Source: JBDHTS01 sp044221445 (GTDB lineage: Bacteria; Pseudomonadota; Alphaproteobacteria; Micavibrionales; Micavibrionaceae). Taken from it: a stretch of DNA of 64,000 bases. Both the position numbers and the translations under genes were made by a program. The notes under the pieces are model-generated. The model saw only the letters and a program-made list of their open reading frames with translations. It had not been told where the DNA came from and searched no databases. This document shows positions 24,557 to 32,261 of this stretch, piece by piece (position 1 is the stretch's first letter; every line of letters starts with the position of its first letter). The stretch lies in NCBI GenBank assembly GCA_044221445.1, contig JBGAPF010000011.1, forward strand, positions 1 to 64,000, in the 5' to 3' direction.

Positions 24557-25306
24557 TCACATCCCCAGAGATCCGAGATCGAGACTAACCCCTGACCCGC
24601 CCGAATGCGTGGCGGCGGGGCTGGATGTCCTGATCCAATAGGTGCCGGGGCCTTTCAGGCGGGTAAAATAACGGCCTTCCCCGCCGAACCAGCGCGCGGC
24701 GGCATTGTTGATTTTTGCGACGCCGATATCCATGTCGCCGGAAGCCGCCAGCAGAGAGTCGTAATGCACATTGCGTTCTTCGCCTGCCTCCAGCCTGCGT
24801 TCCATAATTGCGCCGGGGCTTTTGAGAAAAACGTGATGATCGCGACCGTCATCTGTATCCGGAATCGTCAGGACTTCCATCCATGTATCCTGATTGCCCA
24901 TCAGTAACGGCGCGACCTTACGAAAGTCGAAGATCAGATCATTGGTAGCCGCCAGGAAAGAGCCTTTACTGCAGACGATCGAACCATGTTCCCTGGCGTC
25001 GATCCAGGCCACAACTCCACCTTCGGGAGGATGAAGTACCACGTCGCGGGCGACAGCGGCCTTATTCGTGAATTGCGCCGTAACGCCCTGGCCGACGAAC
25101 CACTTCCTGCACCAGGCCCCGAGAATACTTCTTTTTCCTTCCCTATCGATCCTGCTTAAAAATTTTATCGTCATCTCGACATCGGGCGACATCTCAACAA
25201 CGGCGCCGGGATGCGCAATGACCGTCTGTTCAGGCTGAAGAACGAAATTAACGGCCGGCGTAATGCCGTAATTGCTTTTCAAAAATTCCGGGGCGAGCTG
25301 CTGCAT
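24557..25306 (-). CDS. AIM24 / TIGR00266-family protein
   Basis: A 249-residue protein with the glycine-rich beta-sandwich signature of this family: an early VIAHPGAVVEMSPDVEM, middle GSFLAATNDL, and late WFGGEGRYFTRLKGPGTYWI. The family is widespread and poorly understood; the yeast member AIM24 is mitochondrial. AGGAG precedes ATG 25306. It is divergent from the gene at 25427 across an AT-rich 120-base gap. No signal peptide is seen. Confidence 0.72.
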   Translation of the reverse strand: MQQLAPEFLKSNYGITPAVNFVLQPEQTVIAHPGAVVEMSPDVEMTIKFLSRIDREGKRSILGAWCRKWFVGQGVTAQFTNKAAVARDVVLHPPEGGVVAWIDAREHGSIVCSKGSFLAATNDLIFDFRKVAPLLMGNQDTWMEVLTIPDTDDGRDHHVFLKSPGAIMERRLEAGEERNVHYDSLLAASGDMDIGVAKINNAAARWFGGEGRYFTRLKGPGTYWIRTSSPAATHSGGSGVSLDLGSLGM

Positions 25307-25426
25307 TATAATATCTCCTATTGCCCGTTTTTATAAATATGAAAACTAATTTTGTCAAATTTGTAGTAATTTCAATAGATAGCACCATAATTTGCATAAT
25401 TTTATTCATTCATCTATATAAACGGG

Positions 25427-25978
25427 ATGAACAAACCGACCATACGTCCCGACTATGAAGGCCAGTTGCGTAAAGCAGGCGTCATGTTTTATGACAGCCG
25501 GATGGATGCGCTGGAAGATCTTGGCGTCGCCCGGCTCGATCCCTCCCTGGCGCAGGGCATTCGCTTGAGGCCGGGCCATGCGCTCTGGTCGCCGCATCAC
25601 ATTCCGCTTCTGGGGCATGCTTTCAGGACCGTCGCGGCGCCCTTGCCCTTTATCGCCATGGTCGATCACCGGGACGGGTTTTTTATCGATATTCGCACCG
25701 CCAGGCATCAATTGAGAGCCAATCTATCCCAGCAGCAGTTTCCCGACAGGCCGCGCTTTCTGGTCGGCAATTTCATGATCGGCACGTATGCCCATCGTCT
25801 GAATGCTCATTTTACGGTGGTGTCGGCCCGTGGCGAAAAGGGTTCGGCCTGCCGCGAAACAATGCGTAATATTCTGACCACGGAGGATATCGTAAACGAT
25901 CCTTTCGCTCCGCCGGCCATTGACAGCATGATCCTCTCGCTGAAAGCCGCCATCCGTCAAGACTGCAAGGTTGCCTGA
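25427..25978 (+). CDS. Unknown protein, paralogue of 27011-27589 (copy A)
   Basis: A 183-residue protein. It aligns along most of its length with the gene at 27011: shared LGV..LDP.LAQ near 32-42, WSP, a VAAP.PF segment, DIRT.RH near 88-95, G.FIG (F(V/M)IG), and a closing APP/S.ID...LSLK(A/S)AIR. It has no signal peptide and no catalytic motif that I recognise. It ends four bases from the tail of the convergent gene at 25983. No strong ribosome binding site is seen. Confidence 0.65.
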   Translation: MNKPTIRPDYEGQLRKAGVMFYDSRMDALEDLGVARLDPSLAQGIRLRPGHALWSPHHIPLLGHAFRTVAAPLPFIAMVDHRDGFFIDIRTARHQLRANLSQQQFPDRPRFLVGNFMIGTYAHRLNAHFTVVSARGEKGSACRETMRNILTTEDIVNDPFAPPAIDSMILSLKAAIRQDCKVA

Positions 25979-25982
25979 CCGG

Positions 25983-26348
25983 TTAAAACCGCAGATGCTG
26001 CGCCGGCGCCGGAGACGCTTCCGTTTCCTTCATAACGGTTTCTATCTCGCCGATCTGTTCTGTCGAAAGCATCCGGATGGCGACGTCATGGATAACCAGA
26101 TTTGCCGTGCTGTCGGGCAATACTTTAATGACAGGGCGCATTCCGGTTACACGTTCAAACGCCTGACAATAACGCCTGGCCTCTACGCTCAATCCGCATA
26201 TCGGGATGATATGCGCGCGCGCCGTGCCCAAAGGCGTTGCGACTTCCTGAAAAGGAAGCACGGTTAAATCTCCGCCCTTGGGCCCCCGGAATCCGAGATC
26301 CGTAAGGGATTGTCTCAACGCATTATCGGTCTTTATGGGTCCGGTCAT
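25983..26348 (-). CDS. Hypothetical protein (121 aa)
   Basis: A 121-residue soluble protein with GGGAG eight bases before ATG 26348. Features seen are LTDLGFRGPKGGDL near the start, a central HIIPICGLSVEARRYCQAF, and a probable closing helix LSTEQIGEIETVMKETE. It is convergent with copy A of the paralogue pair. No family is recognised. Position suggests the same lineage-specific accessory set. Confidence 0.6.
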   Translation of the reverse strand: MTGPIKTDNALRQSLTDLGFRGPKGGDLTVLPFQEVATPLGTARAHIIPICGLSVEARRYCQAFERVTGMRPVIKVLPDSTANLVIHDVAIRMLSTEQIGEIETVMKETEASPAPAQHLRF

Positions 26349-26477
26349 GTTTTACTCCCTGAATTTTATTTATAAAAAAGCTAACCCTGCCCCGCCTTCC
26401 CTGTCCATAGAATTTTACCGCTGCCCTGTACGGAACGGTGAATTGCGCTAGTATCCTTCGAAATCGAAAGGCCTGTC

Positions 26478-26957
26478 ATGAAACCGTCGCTATCCCAGAT
26501 CGTCTTTCTCCTGCTTTGGATCGTTGCCTTCGAGGCGGTGTCCTTCGCCATCGGCATGGCGACGCAAGGCAGCGTCGACGGCTGGTACGCCGGGCTGGCA
26601 CGGCCGCCGCTGACGCCGCCGAATATCGTGTTTCCGATTATGTGGAGTATCCTCTACGCCCTGATCGCGAGCGCCGGGTACACGATCTGGCGGATGCCGG
26701 GCGGGCCGGAACGGCGGCGTCTGCTGGCAATGTTCGCCGCGTATATGGCATTGAACTGGTCCTGGACGTTCGTTTTCTTCAGCCTCCACATGATGGGGCT
26801 CGGGCTGGCCTGGATCCTGGCGCTTAACGCCCTGGCCATCGCAGTGATACTCCGGGCGGCCAAGGCGCGCAGTCCCGCCGCCCTGCTCATGATTCCCCCC
26901 ACGCTGTGGACATGTTTCGCGGCGTATCTCAATGGGGGGTACTGGTTTTTGAATTAG
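26478..26957 (+). CDS. tspO: TspO/MBR family tryptophan-rich sensory protein
   Basis: An integral membrane protein of 159 residues with five hydrophobic segments. The family pattern is clear: GWYAGLARPPLTPPN, then FPIMWSILYALIASAGY, and ALNWSWTFVFFSLH. TspO proteins bind porphyrins and related ligands in the inner or outer membrane and are often stress- or light-linked in alphaproteobacteria. The start ATG 26478 follows a weak site. It sits between the two copies of the paralogous unknown gene. Confidence 0.93.
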   Translation: MKPSLSQIVFLLLWIVAFEAVSFAIGMATQGSVDGWYAGLARPPLTPPNIVFPIMWSILYALIASAGYTIWRMPGGPERRRLLAMFAAYMALNWSWTFVFFSLHMMGLGLAWILALNALAIAVILRAAKARSPAALLMIPPTLWTCFAAYLNGGYWFLN

Positions 26958-27010
26958 AAAAACTGAATTTTCCCTTGCGTTGAATTTTCTTTCCATAGTA
27001 TTGAATATTT

Positions 27011-27589
27011 ATGATTTCAATATTTTCCAATGCCGCTTATGCGCATAGCTTTGATGCGAGGGATATGATCACGTTCGAGACCAGCGATGCCCTATGGGAC
27101 GCGCTTGGAGTCAACGCCCTCGATCCGGCTCTTGCCCAGAAATCCGTTCTTCATCCCAACAGAATGACATGGTCTCCGAACACCCTGTCGGCATTGCAAA
27201 GAACCTTTGTGAGAGCAGTTGCGGCGCCCCCGTTTTATGCCGTGCTGGGCAACCGGGATTTCAGCGAGCTCTCTGTCGATATCCGAACCGACAGGCATCT
27301 TTTATCCGCCTATGGGCATTTACAGGAAAACAACCCGAAAAGACGCGGCGGCATCGCGGGATTTGTCATCGGAAGTTTCGCGAATGCAAAAGACGCAGAA
27401 TTTATCCGGATCGAGGCCGGCTGGACTGGAAGTCAACTCCTGCGGGAATGTCTTGTTGTAATGCAATCGTTGCTTCAAAAAACCGATATCGGCGACGCGG
27501 GCGCTCCCTCTGTCATCGATACGGCTACGCTCTCCCTCAAATCCGCCATAAGGCCTCAATTATCCAATCCCTGCAGGCTTCTGGCATAA
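27011..27589 (+). CDS. Unknown protein, paralogue of 25427-25978 (copy B)
   Basis: A 192-residue protein sharing the full pattern of copy A (LGV..LDPALAQ, WSPN, AVAAPPF, VDIRTDRHLL, FVIGSF, and a final ATLSLKSAIR). The two are clearly diverged, so duplication is old. The N-terminus (SIFSNAAYAHS) is mildly hydrophobic but too short for a confident signal peptide. No function is recognised. It is followed by the EcfG-type promoter and RNA candidate at 27613-27752. Confidence 0.65.
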   Translation: MISIFSNAAYAHSFDARDMITFETSDALWDALGVNALDPALAQKSVLHPNRMTWSPNTLSALQRTFVRAVAAPPFYAVLGNRDFSELSVDIRTDRHLLSAYGHLQENNPKRRGGIAGFVIGSFANAKDAEFIRIEAGWTGSQLLRECLVVMQSLLQKTDIGDAGAPSVIDTATLSLKSAIRPQLSNPCRLLA

Positions 27590-27612
27590 AACCAAAAAAA
27601 TTGGGTCATGTC

Positions 27613-27637
27613 GGAACCTTTTGAAACGCCGATTGTT
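27613..27637 (+). promoter_or_regulatory. EcfG-type promoter candidate for the RNA
   Basis: GGAAC (27613-27617), 16 bases, TGTT (27634-27637). Transcription would start near 27644, just before the first paired base of the RNA hairpin at 27647. The -10 has T in place of the consensus C, as does the csbD site 180 bases downstream. Confidence 0.55.
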
Positions 27638-27644
27638 TGCTGAT

Positions 27645-27752
27645 ACGGACAGCGTGATTGAATAGCTGGGCTCTCCCAATGAGGGCTATCTGCTCTCCGC
27701 GCTGTCCACACGAAGCCCCTTCCGTTCCCGTAACGGCAGGGGCTTCTTTTTA
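27645..27752 (+). ncRNA. Candidate stress-regulated small RNA
   Basis: About 108 bases that form a long hairpin followed by a terminator. The outer stem is GGACAGCG (27647-27654) with CGCTGTCC (27700-27707). The inner stem is ATAGC (27662-27666) with GCTAT (27685-27689). Unpaired parts contain CTCTCCC (about 27671-27677) and CTGCTCTCC (about 27690-27698), which are complementary to Shine-Dalgarno sequences. A promoter of EcfG type lies just upstream and csbD is next. By layout it resembles Caulobacter GsrN, a sigma-T-dependent sRNA with a C-rich loop, but no sequence homology is claimed. Confidence 0.55.
27712..27752 (+). terminator. Rho-independent terminator of the RNA
   Basis: GAAGCCCCT (27712-27720) pairs with AGGGGCTTC (27738-27746), with inner CCGTT / AACGG pairing, and is followed by TTTTTATT. 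Confidence 0.8.
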
Positions 27753-27791
27753 TTAAGTTTTTAATGTCATTTAGATTTTTTAAGGTACATA

Positions 27792-27817
27792 GGAACATAT
27801 TTACCGCTTCGCCTGTT
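27792..27817 (+). promoter_or_regulatory. EcfG-type promoter candidate for csbD
   Basis: GGAAC (27792-27796), 17 bases, TGTT (27814-27817), 38 bases before the csbD start. CsbD proteins are stress-induced in many bacteria, which fits. Confidence 0.55.
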
Positions 27818-27854
27818 TGTAATGCGATGTTCATCAACTTACAGGAGAATGACC

Positions 27855-28028
27855 ATGGATAACGATCGTATCGCAGGCGCGGCCCGTCAGGCTAAAGGCG
27901 CTGTCAAGGAAGCGGCTGGCAAACTGACCGGCGACGCCAAACTGAAATCAGAAGGCAAAGCCGATCGCGCTGCCGGTAAAGTCCAGAATGCCGTAGGCGG
28001 CGTCAAAGACGCCGTCAGGGGCGAATAA
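27855..28028 (+). CDS. csbD: CsbD family stress protein
   Basis: A 57-residue, very hydrophilic, Ala/Lys/Gly-rich protein. The pattern RIAGAARQAKGAVKEAAGKL and GKADRAAGKVQNAVGGVKDA is typical of CsbD, whose members are induced by the general stress response; the molecular role is unknown. ATG 27855 is chosen over ATG 27849 because AGGAG ends seven bases before the former and one base before the latter. A strong terminator follows. Confidence 0.92.
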   Translation: MDNDRIAGAARQAKGAVKEAAGKLTGDAKLKSEGKADRAAGKVQNAVGGVKDAVRGE

Positions 28029-28043
28029 TCTTTTTATTTTTAC

Positions 28044-28076
28044 AAAACCCGGGCTTTGGCCCGGGTTTTTTGTTTT
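28044..28076 (+). terminator. Rho-independent terminator of csbD
   Basis: An 11-base perfect stem, AAAACCCGGGC (28044-28054) with GCCCGGGTTTT (28059-28069), a four-base loop and a T run. Confidence 0.88.
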
Positions 28077-28127
28077 AAGTATGGAAAAAAAATCACATCG
28101 TTTAACAGTCTGTTTTTACACAGCAAT

Positions 28128-28153
28128 AGAACCATAATGCCAATTCGCGCGTT
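28128..28153 (+). promoter_or_regulatory. Weak EcfG-like site before topoisomerase IB
   Basis: AGAAC (28128-28132), 17 bases, CGTT (28150-28153). The -35 differs from GGAAC by one base and the -10 ends only eight bases before ATG 28162, which would give a nearly leaderless transcript. Confidence 0.25.
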
Positions 28154-28161
28154 CTTTTATT

Positions 28162-29208
28162 ATGTCAGCGGAAGAAAAACTTCAGGAAGCGATTGAACAC
28201 GCGAAAAACGTAGGCCTGCGTTATGTGTACGACAAAGATCCGGGAATTACGCGCAAGCGATGCGGCAAGGGCTTTGCCTATTACGATTCAGAAGGAACCC
28301 CCATTCGAAAAAAGGAAGTTATTGCACGTTGTAAACAGCTCGCCGTGCCTCCTGCCTGGGAAAACGTCTGGATCTGTACGCGCGACAACGGTCATATCCA
28401 GGCGACGGGGCTCGACCAGCGAGGCCGTAAGCAATATCGCTATCATGAAGAATGGCGCGCGACGCGCGACCAGAACAAATTCGCCAGCATGCTGACCTTC
28501 GGTCAGGCGCTTCCGGGGATAAGGCGGCGAGTCCTTACCGCGCTTAACCTGGAAGGTCTGCCGAAAGACAAGGTTGTGGCGGCGGTTGTGCGAATGCTTG
28601 ACCGCACCGGGCTACGCGTTGGAAATGACGCGTACACAGCGGAAAACGATACGTTCGGCATAACGACTATCCGCAAAAAACATCTCGACCTTCATGGACG
28701 CGAGATCGAACTGGACTTTCCGGCCAAGGGCGGCAAAGTCTGGCAGGGAAAAATCACCGATGCGAAACTGGCCAAAGTCGTGGCGGAATGCGGCGACCTG
28801 CCGGGCGTACGGCTCTTCAAATACGTCAATGACAATGGCGAACATCATGCCGTCGGTTCTGCGGACGTGAATCAGTGGCTGCAAGATACAAGCGGCGAAA
28901 CGATCACCGCCAAGGATTTCCGAACCTGGACGGCATGTACGCTTTTTCTTGAAGAAGCGATGGCCCAGGCCGATTGCGAGGAAGGCGTCAGACTTCATCT
29001 GAAACCAGTCTTGAAAGCCGTTTCCACGGCATTGGGCAACACCCCGGCCATCCTTCAGAAAAGCTATGTGCATCCCGATCTGGTGGATTTATATCGCACA
29101 GGCTGTTTTCTGGACAAAAAATGGCAAAACGAGTCTCTGGATATTCCGGCGGGGCTAAGGCGCAGTGAAGCCATGCTGCTGCGCTGGCTTAAAAGCCGCT
29201 ATGAATGA
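28162..29208 (+). CDS. DNA topoisomerase IB (poxvirus-like)
   Basis: Relaxes supercoiled DNA through a 3'-phosphotyrosine intermediate. The product has 348 residues. The catalytic Tyr302 is in LQKSYVHPDL. Active-site basic residues are visible as Arg152 (DRTGLRVGND), a Lys in IRKKHLDLHG and Arg254 in KDFRTWTA. The N-terminal domain shows YVYDKDPGITRKRCGKGFAYYD, normal for bacterial members. It follows the csbD terminator, so it is a separate unit. Confidence 0.94.
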   Translation: MSAEEKLQEAIEHAKNVGLRYVYDKDPGITRKRCGKGFAYYDSEGTPIRKKEVIARCKQLAVPPAWENVWICTRDNGHIQATGLDQRGRKQYRYHEEWRATRDQNKFASMLTFGQALPGIRRRVLTALNLEGLPKDKVVAAVVRMLDRTGLRVGNDAYTAENDTFGITTIRKKHLDLHGREIELDFPAKGGKVWQGKITDAKLAKVVAECGDLPGVRLFKYVNDNGEHHAVGSADVNQWLQDTSGETITAKDFRTWTACTLFLEEAMAQADCEEGVRLHLKPVLKAVSTALGNTPAILQKSYVHPDLVDLYRTGCFLDKKWQNESLDIPAGLRRSEAMLLRWLKSRYE

Positions 29209-29234
29209 GAGTTGTGGATTGCTTCATCAAAAAA

Positions 29235-29261
29235 TTGTTTTCGTTCTTTATTTGTTATAAT
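29235..29261 (+). promoter_or_regulatory. Housekeeping-type promoter
   Basis: TTGTTT (29235-29240) and TATAAT (29256-29261) with a short 15-base spacer; an overlapping TAATAT gives 17. It is 24 bases before the secreted-protein gene at 29285. Confidence 0.45.
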
Positions 29262-29284
29262 ATCCGCCTCGTTTCGGAGGCATA

Positions 29285-30007
29285 ATGTTTTTACGCATTA
29301 AACGGTTTGTTCTGGCAGGCAGTCTGGCTATGACAGCTTTGGCTGGATCGTATCCTGTGCATGCAGGCGAAAAAATGACGCCTCTTCCCCCCGCCGGAAA
29401 GCTAGCCCCGTCGTTGTCCTGCACGGTACAATATTCCCGTGCAGCCGATGCCTATTGGCCGGTGATCGGCGACATTATCCGCTTCAACGCGATGTTTGAA
29501 AATTATGCGGCCTTATGCTCGAAAGCCGACCCGATCCAGTATCTTGCCGTCCGCCCTCTGGCAAAAAAACTTCAGACCCTGGCGGAGCAGGACGTCACCT
29601 CCTCTTACGAGGTGATTGAGCGCATCATCCGCAAGCGTCTGCCTCCTCTGGTCGCGAAAGACTGCCGCACCGATCAGAATGCCCAGAACGAAGCCGTGCG
29701 TGGCTTCCACAATGCCATGGACGATCAGGCTATGCGGGCCGAAAAACGTCTTGCGCGCAGCGTGAAGATGGAAAAGGACAGCAGCGCCCGTATCTGCCAC
29801 AATCTGACCGGACTGCGTAAAGATCTTGAAAAACGCCTGAAAGGGCGGACGATCGAAAACCCGCTATTCGAGATCGCCTCCCTGCGCCGCGCCGCCGCCG
29901 GGCCTATGAGCGTCGGCCCTGCCAACGCCTATAAAGTCTATCGCGAGACGCTGGTCGAAATGCGTAAGGCGCGGGCAGCGGCAGAGGCCAGGAAAAAGAA
30001 AGGCTAA
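29285..30007 (+). CDS. Secreted hypothetical protein (240 aa)
   Basis: GGAGG precedes ATG 29285. A signal peptide is clear (RIKRFVLAGSLAMTALAGS, cleavage likely after VHA near residue 27). The mature part is helical and charged, has four cysteines spread along it (about residues 46, 78, 127 and 171), and ends in a Lys/Arg/Ala-rich tail. Probably periplasmic. No family is recognised. It is convergent with the zinc-finger gene, four bases apart. Confidence 0.72.
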   Translation: MFLRIKRFVLAGSLAMTALAGSYPVHAGEKMTPLPPAGKLAPSLSCTVQYSRAADAYWPVIGDIIRFNAMFENYAALCSKADPIQYLAVRPLAKKLQTLAEQDVTSSYEVIERIIRKRLPPLVAKDCRTDQNAQNEAVRGFHNAMDDQAMRAEKRLARSVKMEKDSSARICHNLTGLRKDLEKRLKGRTIENPLFEIASLRRAAAGPMSVGPANAYKVYRETLVEMRKARAAAEARKKKG

Positions 30008-30011
30008 GACT

Positions 30012-30695
30012 TCAGCCGCCCAGCACGAACCGCAGCGTTATCCGTTTCGCGTTTTTGGGTGGATCTGGATACACTACGGAAAAAGTCGTCTCCCCTTGCC
30101 CTTTCAGTTCTTCTCCGCCTGGGTCGACGATGCGGCGCGCGATGGGTTTGTTATTGTCGTCGACTGCCGTGGCCTGGATAGCCGGAATGACGGCGGGCGT
30201 GCTTTTCAGGTTGATAATGCGGCCTTCGATTTTGATAATGCCTTCCGCATGCACATCCTCCGCCGTGAGCTGGTCGAAAATAAGGCCTTCGCCTTTGACC
30301 GGCACGTCCTGGCCGATGGCCATGTAAAGTCCTGCGGCAGGCGGCCAGATTTGAACGATCTCGTTTTTTAGGGGATAAAGAGATCCTGCTATGCCCAGGA
30401 CGATTACTGCAGCCGCGGCATAAGCTTTTATCCTGCCGCTGACAGGCCTCCGCTGCTTTTTCGGGATCGGCTGCAAAACCGGTTTTTCTTCCTGGACCGG
30501 CATGACCGATTCGGGGATGGGTTCGACCGCATCGAGGATCGAGCGGAAATCCACAGGGTCTTCGTCTTGTGGCTCTTCATTGATTTGATGCCATTCATGG
30601 CCGCAGGATGTACAGCGGACGCGCCGTCCTGCCTCGCCCAGCACATGCGGTGCGACGAGATAGCGGGCTTGGCAGTTTTCGCACGTCAGGATCAT
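30012..30695 (-). CDS. MJ0042-type zinc-ribbon membrane protein (DUF3426-like)
   Basis: The first 31 residues form a zinc ribbon with CxxC pairs at 5/8 and 28/31 (LTCENC and VRCTSCGHEW). An acidic/Pro linker follows, then one membrane helix at about 85-105 (AYAAAAVIVLGIAGSLYPL). A C-terminal beta domain of about 110 residues is outside (VKGEGLIFDQLTAEDVHAEG onward), typical of DUF3426. In many alphaproteobacteria this gene is beside ftsE in the opposite orientation, as here, which hints at a division or envelope role. Confidence 0.85.
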   Translation of the reverse strand: MILTCENCQARYLVAPHVLGEAGRRVRCTSCGHEWHQINEEPQDEDPVDFRSILDAVEPIPESVMPVQEEKPVLQPIPKKQRRPVSGRIKAYAAAAVIVLGIAGSLYPLKNEIVQIWPPAAGLYMAIGQDVPVKGEGLIFDQLTAEDVHAEGIIKIEGRIINLKSTPAVIPAIQATAVDDNNKPIARRIVDPGGEELKGQGETTFSVVYPDPPKNAKRITLRFVLGG

Positions 30696-30769
30696 GGGCC
30701 GTCCGGCATGGGTTTTATCCTTGCCTGAATTCTGGCAGGATAATCGCGAACTGACAACGGTATGGACTC

Positions 30770-31519
30770 ATGTGGAAACCGGTTATCCTGCTTCTGGCCC
30801 TGCTCATATCCCCAAAGGCCGCGCTGGCAGCCGATCCGCCAGCCTGTGCAGGCACCGACAGGGGCTGCCTGCTCAAGACGCTTGAGGGCGTGACCGACAC
30901 CATAGGCGAATCACAATGGCGAGACCAGACCTATCGTGAACTGGCCAAGCTCCTGACCCATGACCGAAAAACCGATCAGGCCATTGCGCTCATCGGGAAA
31001 ATACAGGACCCGGACACCAAGGCCATGACCATCAGGGGTATCGGTATGGCGGCGGCGGCGATGAAGCTGGGCCAGCCGGCTTATGACGCTCTGTTTACCC
31101 GCCTGGAGGCCGAAGCGAAAAAGATCGATCATCCACCCTCCCGCTCCATCGCGTTCACTTATATAGCGATGTCTCAGGCCTTTGCAGGCGACGATGCGGG
31201 CGCCATGAAGACGGCTCAGGCTATGGAAAACAGCGCATTGCGGAACAAGGCGCATAACGAAGCCGCCAAAATCCAGGCTGACCGGAACGAATTTGACGCG
31301 GCGCTCGCCAGCATCGCCGCAATCGACGACCCTGCCTTTCGCGACAAGGCGCATTTCACGATCTCCAGAATTTTCGCCGACAGCCAAAGATACAGTCAGG
31401 CTTTGACGGCATCTGACAAAATCGTCAACACATACCAGCGCGCGCAGGCTATCTTGTATCTTCTCGCCAAACAGATCACACCGGACGAAGTGACGGTTGG
31501 AACGGTGGGCGGCCAGTAA
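30770..31519 (+). CDS. Secreted helical-repeat protein (TPR-like)
   Basis: A signal peptide (residues 1-21, ending ALAADPPA) is followed by pairs of helices with TPR-like spacing: ALIGKIQDPDTKAMTIRGIG, AFAGDDAGAMKTAQAMENSAL, AASIAAIDDPAFRDKAHF. It is thus a probable periplasmic scaffold protein of 249 residues. It precedes ftsE by 43 bases on the same strand and may be co-transcribed with the division genes. Confidence 0.7.
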   Translation: MWKPVILLLALLISPKAALAADPPACAGTDRGCLLKTLEGVTDTIGESQWRDQTYRELAKLLTHDRKTDQAIALIGKIQDPDTKAMTIRGIGMAAAAMKLGQPAYDALFTRLEAEAKKIDHPPSRSIAFTYIAMSQAFAGDDAGAMKTAQAMENSALRNKAHNEAAKIQADRNEFDAALASIAAIDDPAFRDKAHFTISRIFADSQRYSQALTASDKIVNTYQRAQAILYLLAKQITPDEVTVGTVGGQ

Positions 31520-31562
31520 ATTCAGTGTATGTTGTGTGATGCGATAACAGGTTAATAATACT

Positions 31563-32261
31563 ATGATCCGTTTTGAACATATCGGGATGCGTTATGGCAT
31601 AGGGCCGGAGGTCCTGAGCGATATCAGCTTTACGCTGGAGCCCGGCTCATTTCATTTTCTGTGCGGGCCGAGCGGCGCCGGCAAAACATCACTGATGAGC
31701 CTGATGTATCTCGGGCGCAGGCCGACACGCGGGCTGATCACCATGTTCGGGCAGAACGTCAACGGCATGACGCGGGCGCAGTTGTCGCCGATCCGCCAGC
31801 GCATCGGTGTGGTGTTCCAGGATTTCCGGCTGATGCCGCATCTGTCCACCTTTGACAACGTCGCGCTGCCGTTGCGCGTCCAGGGCATGCCGGAAAAGGA
31901 AATCCGCACCAACGTCAACGAGCTGCTGGAATGGGTCGGCCTCGGCAGCCACAAAAACCATCTGCCGCATACCATGTCTGGCGGACAGCAGCAGCGTGTC
32001 GCCATCGCCCGCGCCGTCATCCCCCGCCCGCGCCTTCTGATGGCGGACGAACCGACCGGAAACCTTGACGACGAGATCGGCTTCCGGCTGATGAGCCTGT
32101 TCGAGCAACTGAACAAGATGGGCACGACCATCGTGATCGCAACGCACAACCAGCAGATCCTGAACCGTTTTCCGCAGCCTCGTCTCGTGCTCGAAAAAGG
32201 CGGGCTGCACACGCAACAGCCGTCGGCGCCTAAAAAGAAAGCCCAGAGCACCGCCCCATGA
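31563..32261 (+). CDS. ftsE: Cell division ATP-binding protein FtsE
   Basis: ATPase of the FtsEX complex, which controls septal murein hydrolases from the inner membrane. The 232 residues have Walker A GPSGAGKTS, the signature MSGGQQQRVAIARA and Walker B LLMADEPTGNLD. The C-terminus is slightly extended with Lys/Gln-rich sequence. The ATGA overlap with ftsX shows coupling. Confidence 0.95.
   Translation: MIRFEHIGMRYGIGPEVLSDISFTLEPGSFHFLCGPSGAGKTSLMSLMYLGRRPTRGLITMFGQNVNGMTRAQLSPIRQRIGVVFQDFRLMPHLSTFDNVALPLRVQGMPEKEIRTNVNELLEWVGLGSHKNHLPHTMSGGQQQRVAIARAVIPRPRLLMADEPTGNLDDEIGFRLMSLFEQLNKMGTTIVIATHNQQILNRFPQPRLVLEKGGLHTQQPSAPKKKAQSTAP

Noticed and set aside
27590..27760. 6S RNA, SRP RNA or tmRNA identity for the structured RNA
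   Set aside because: The length, lack of the SRP GNAR loop and lack of a tRNA-like end do not fit; the 6S central bubble is not convincing.
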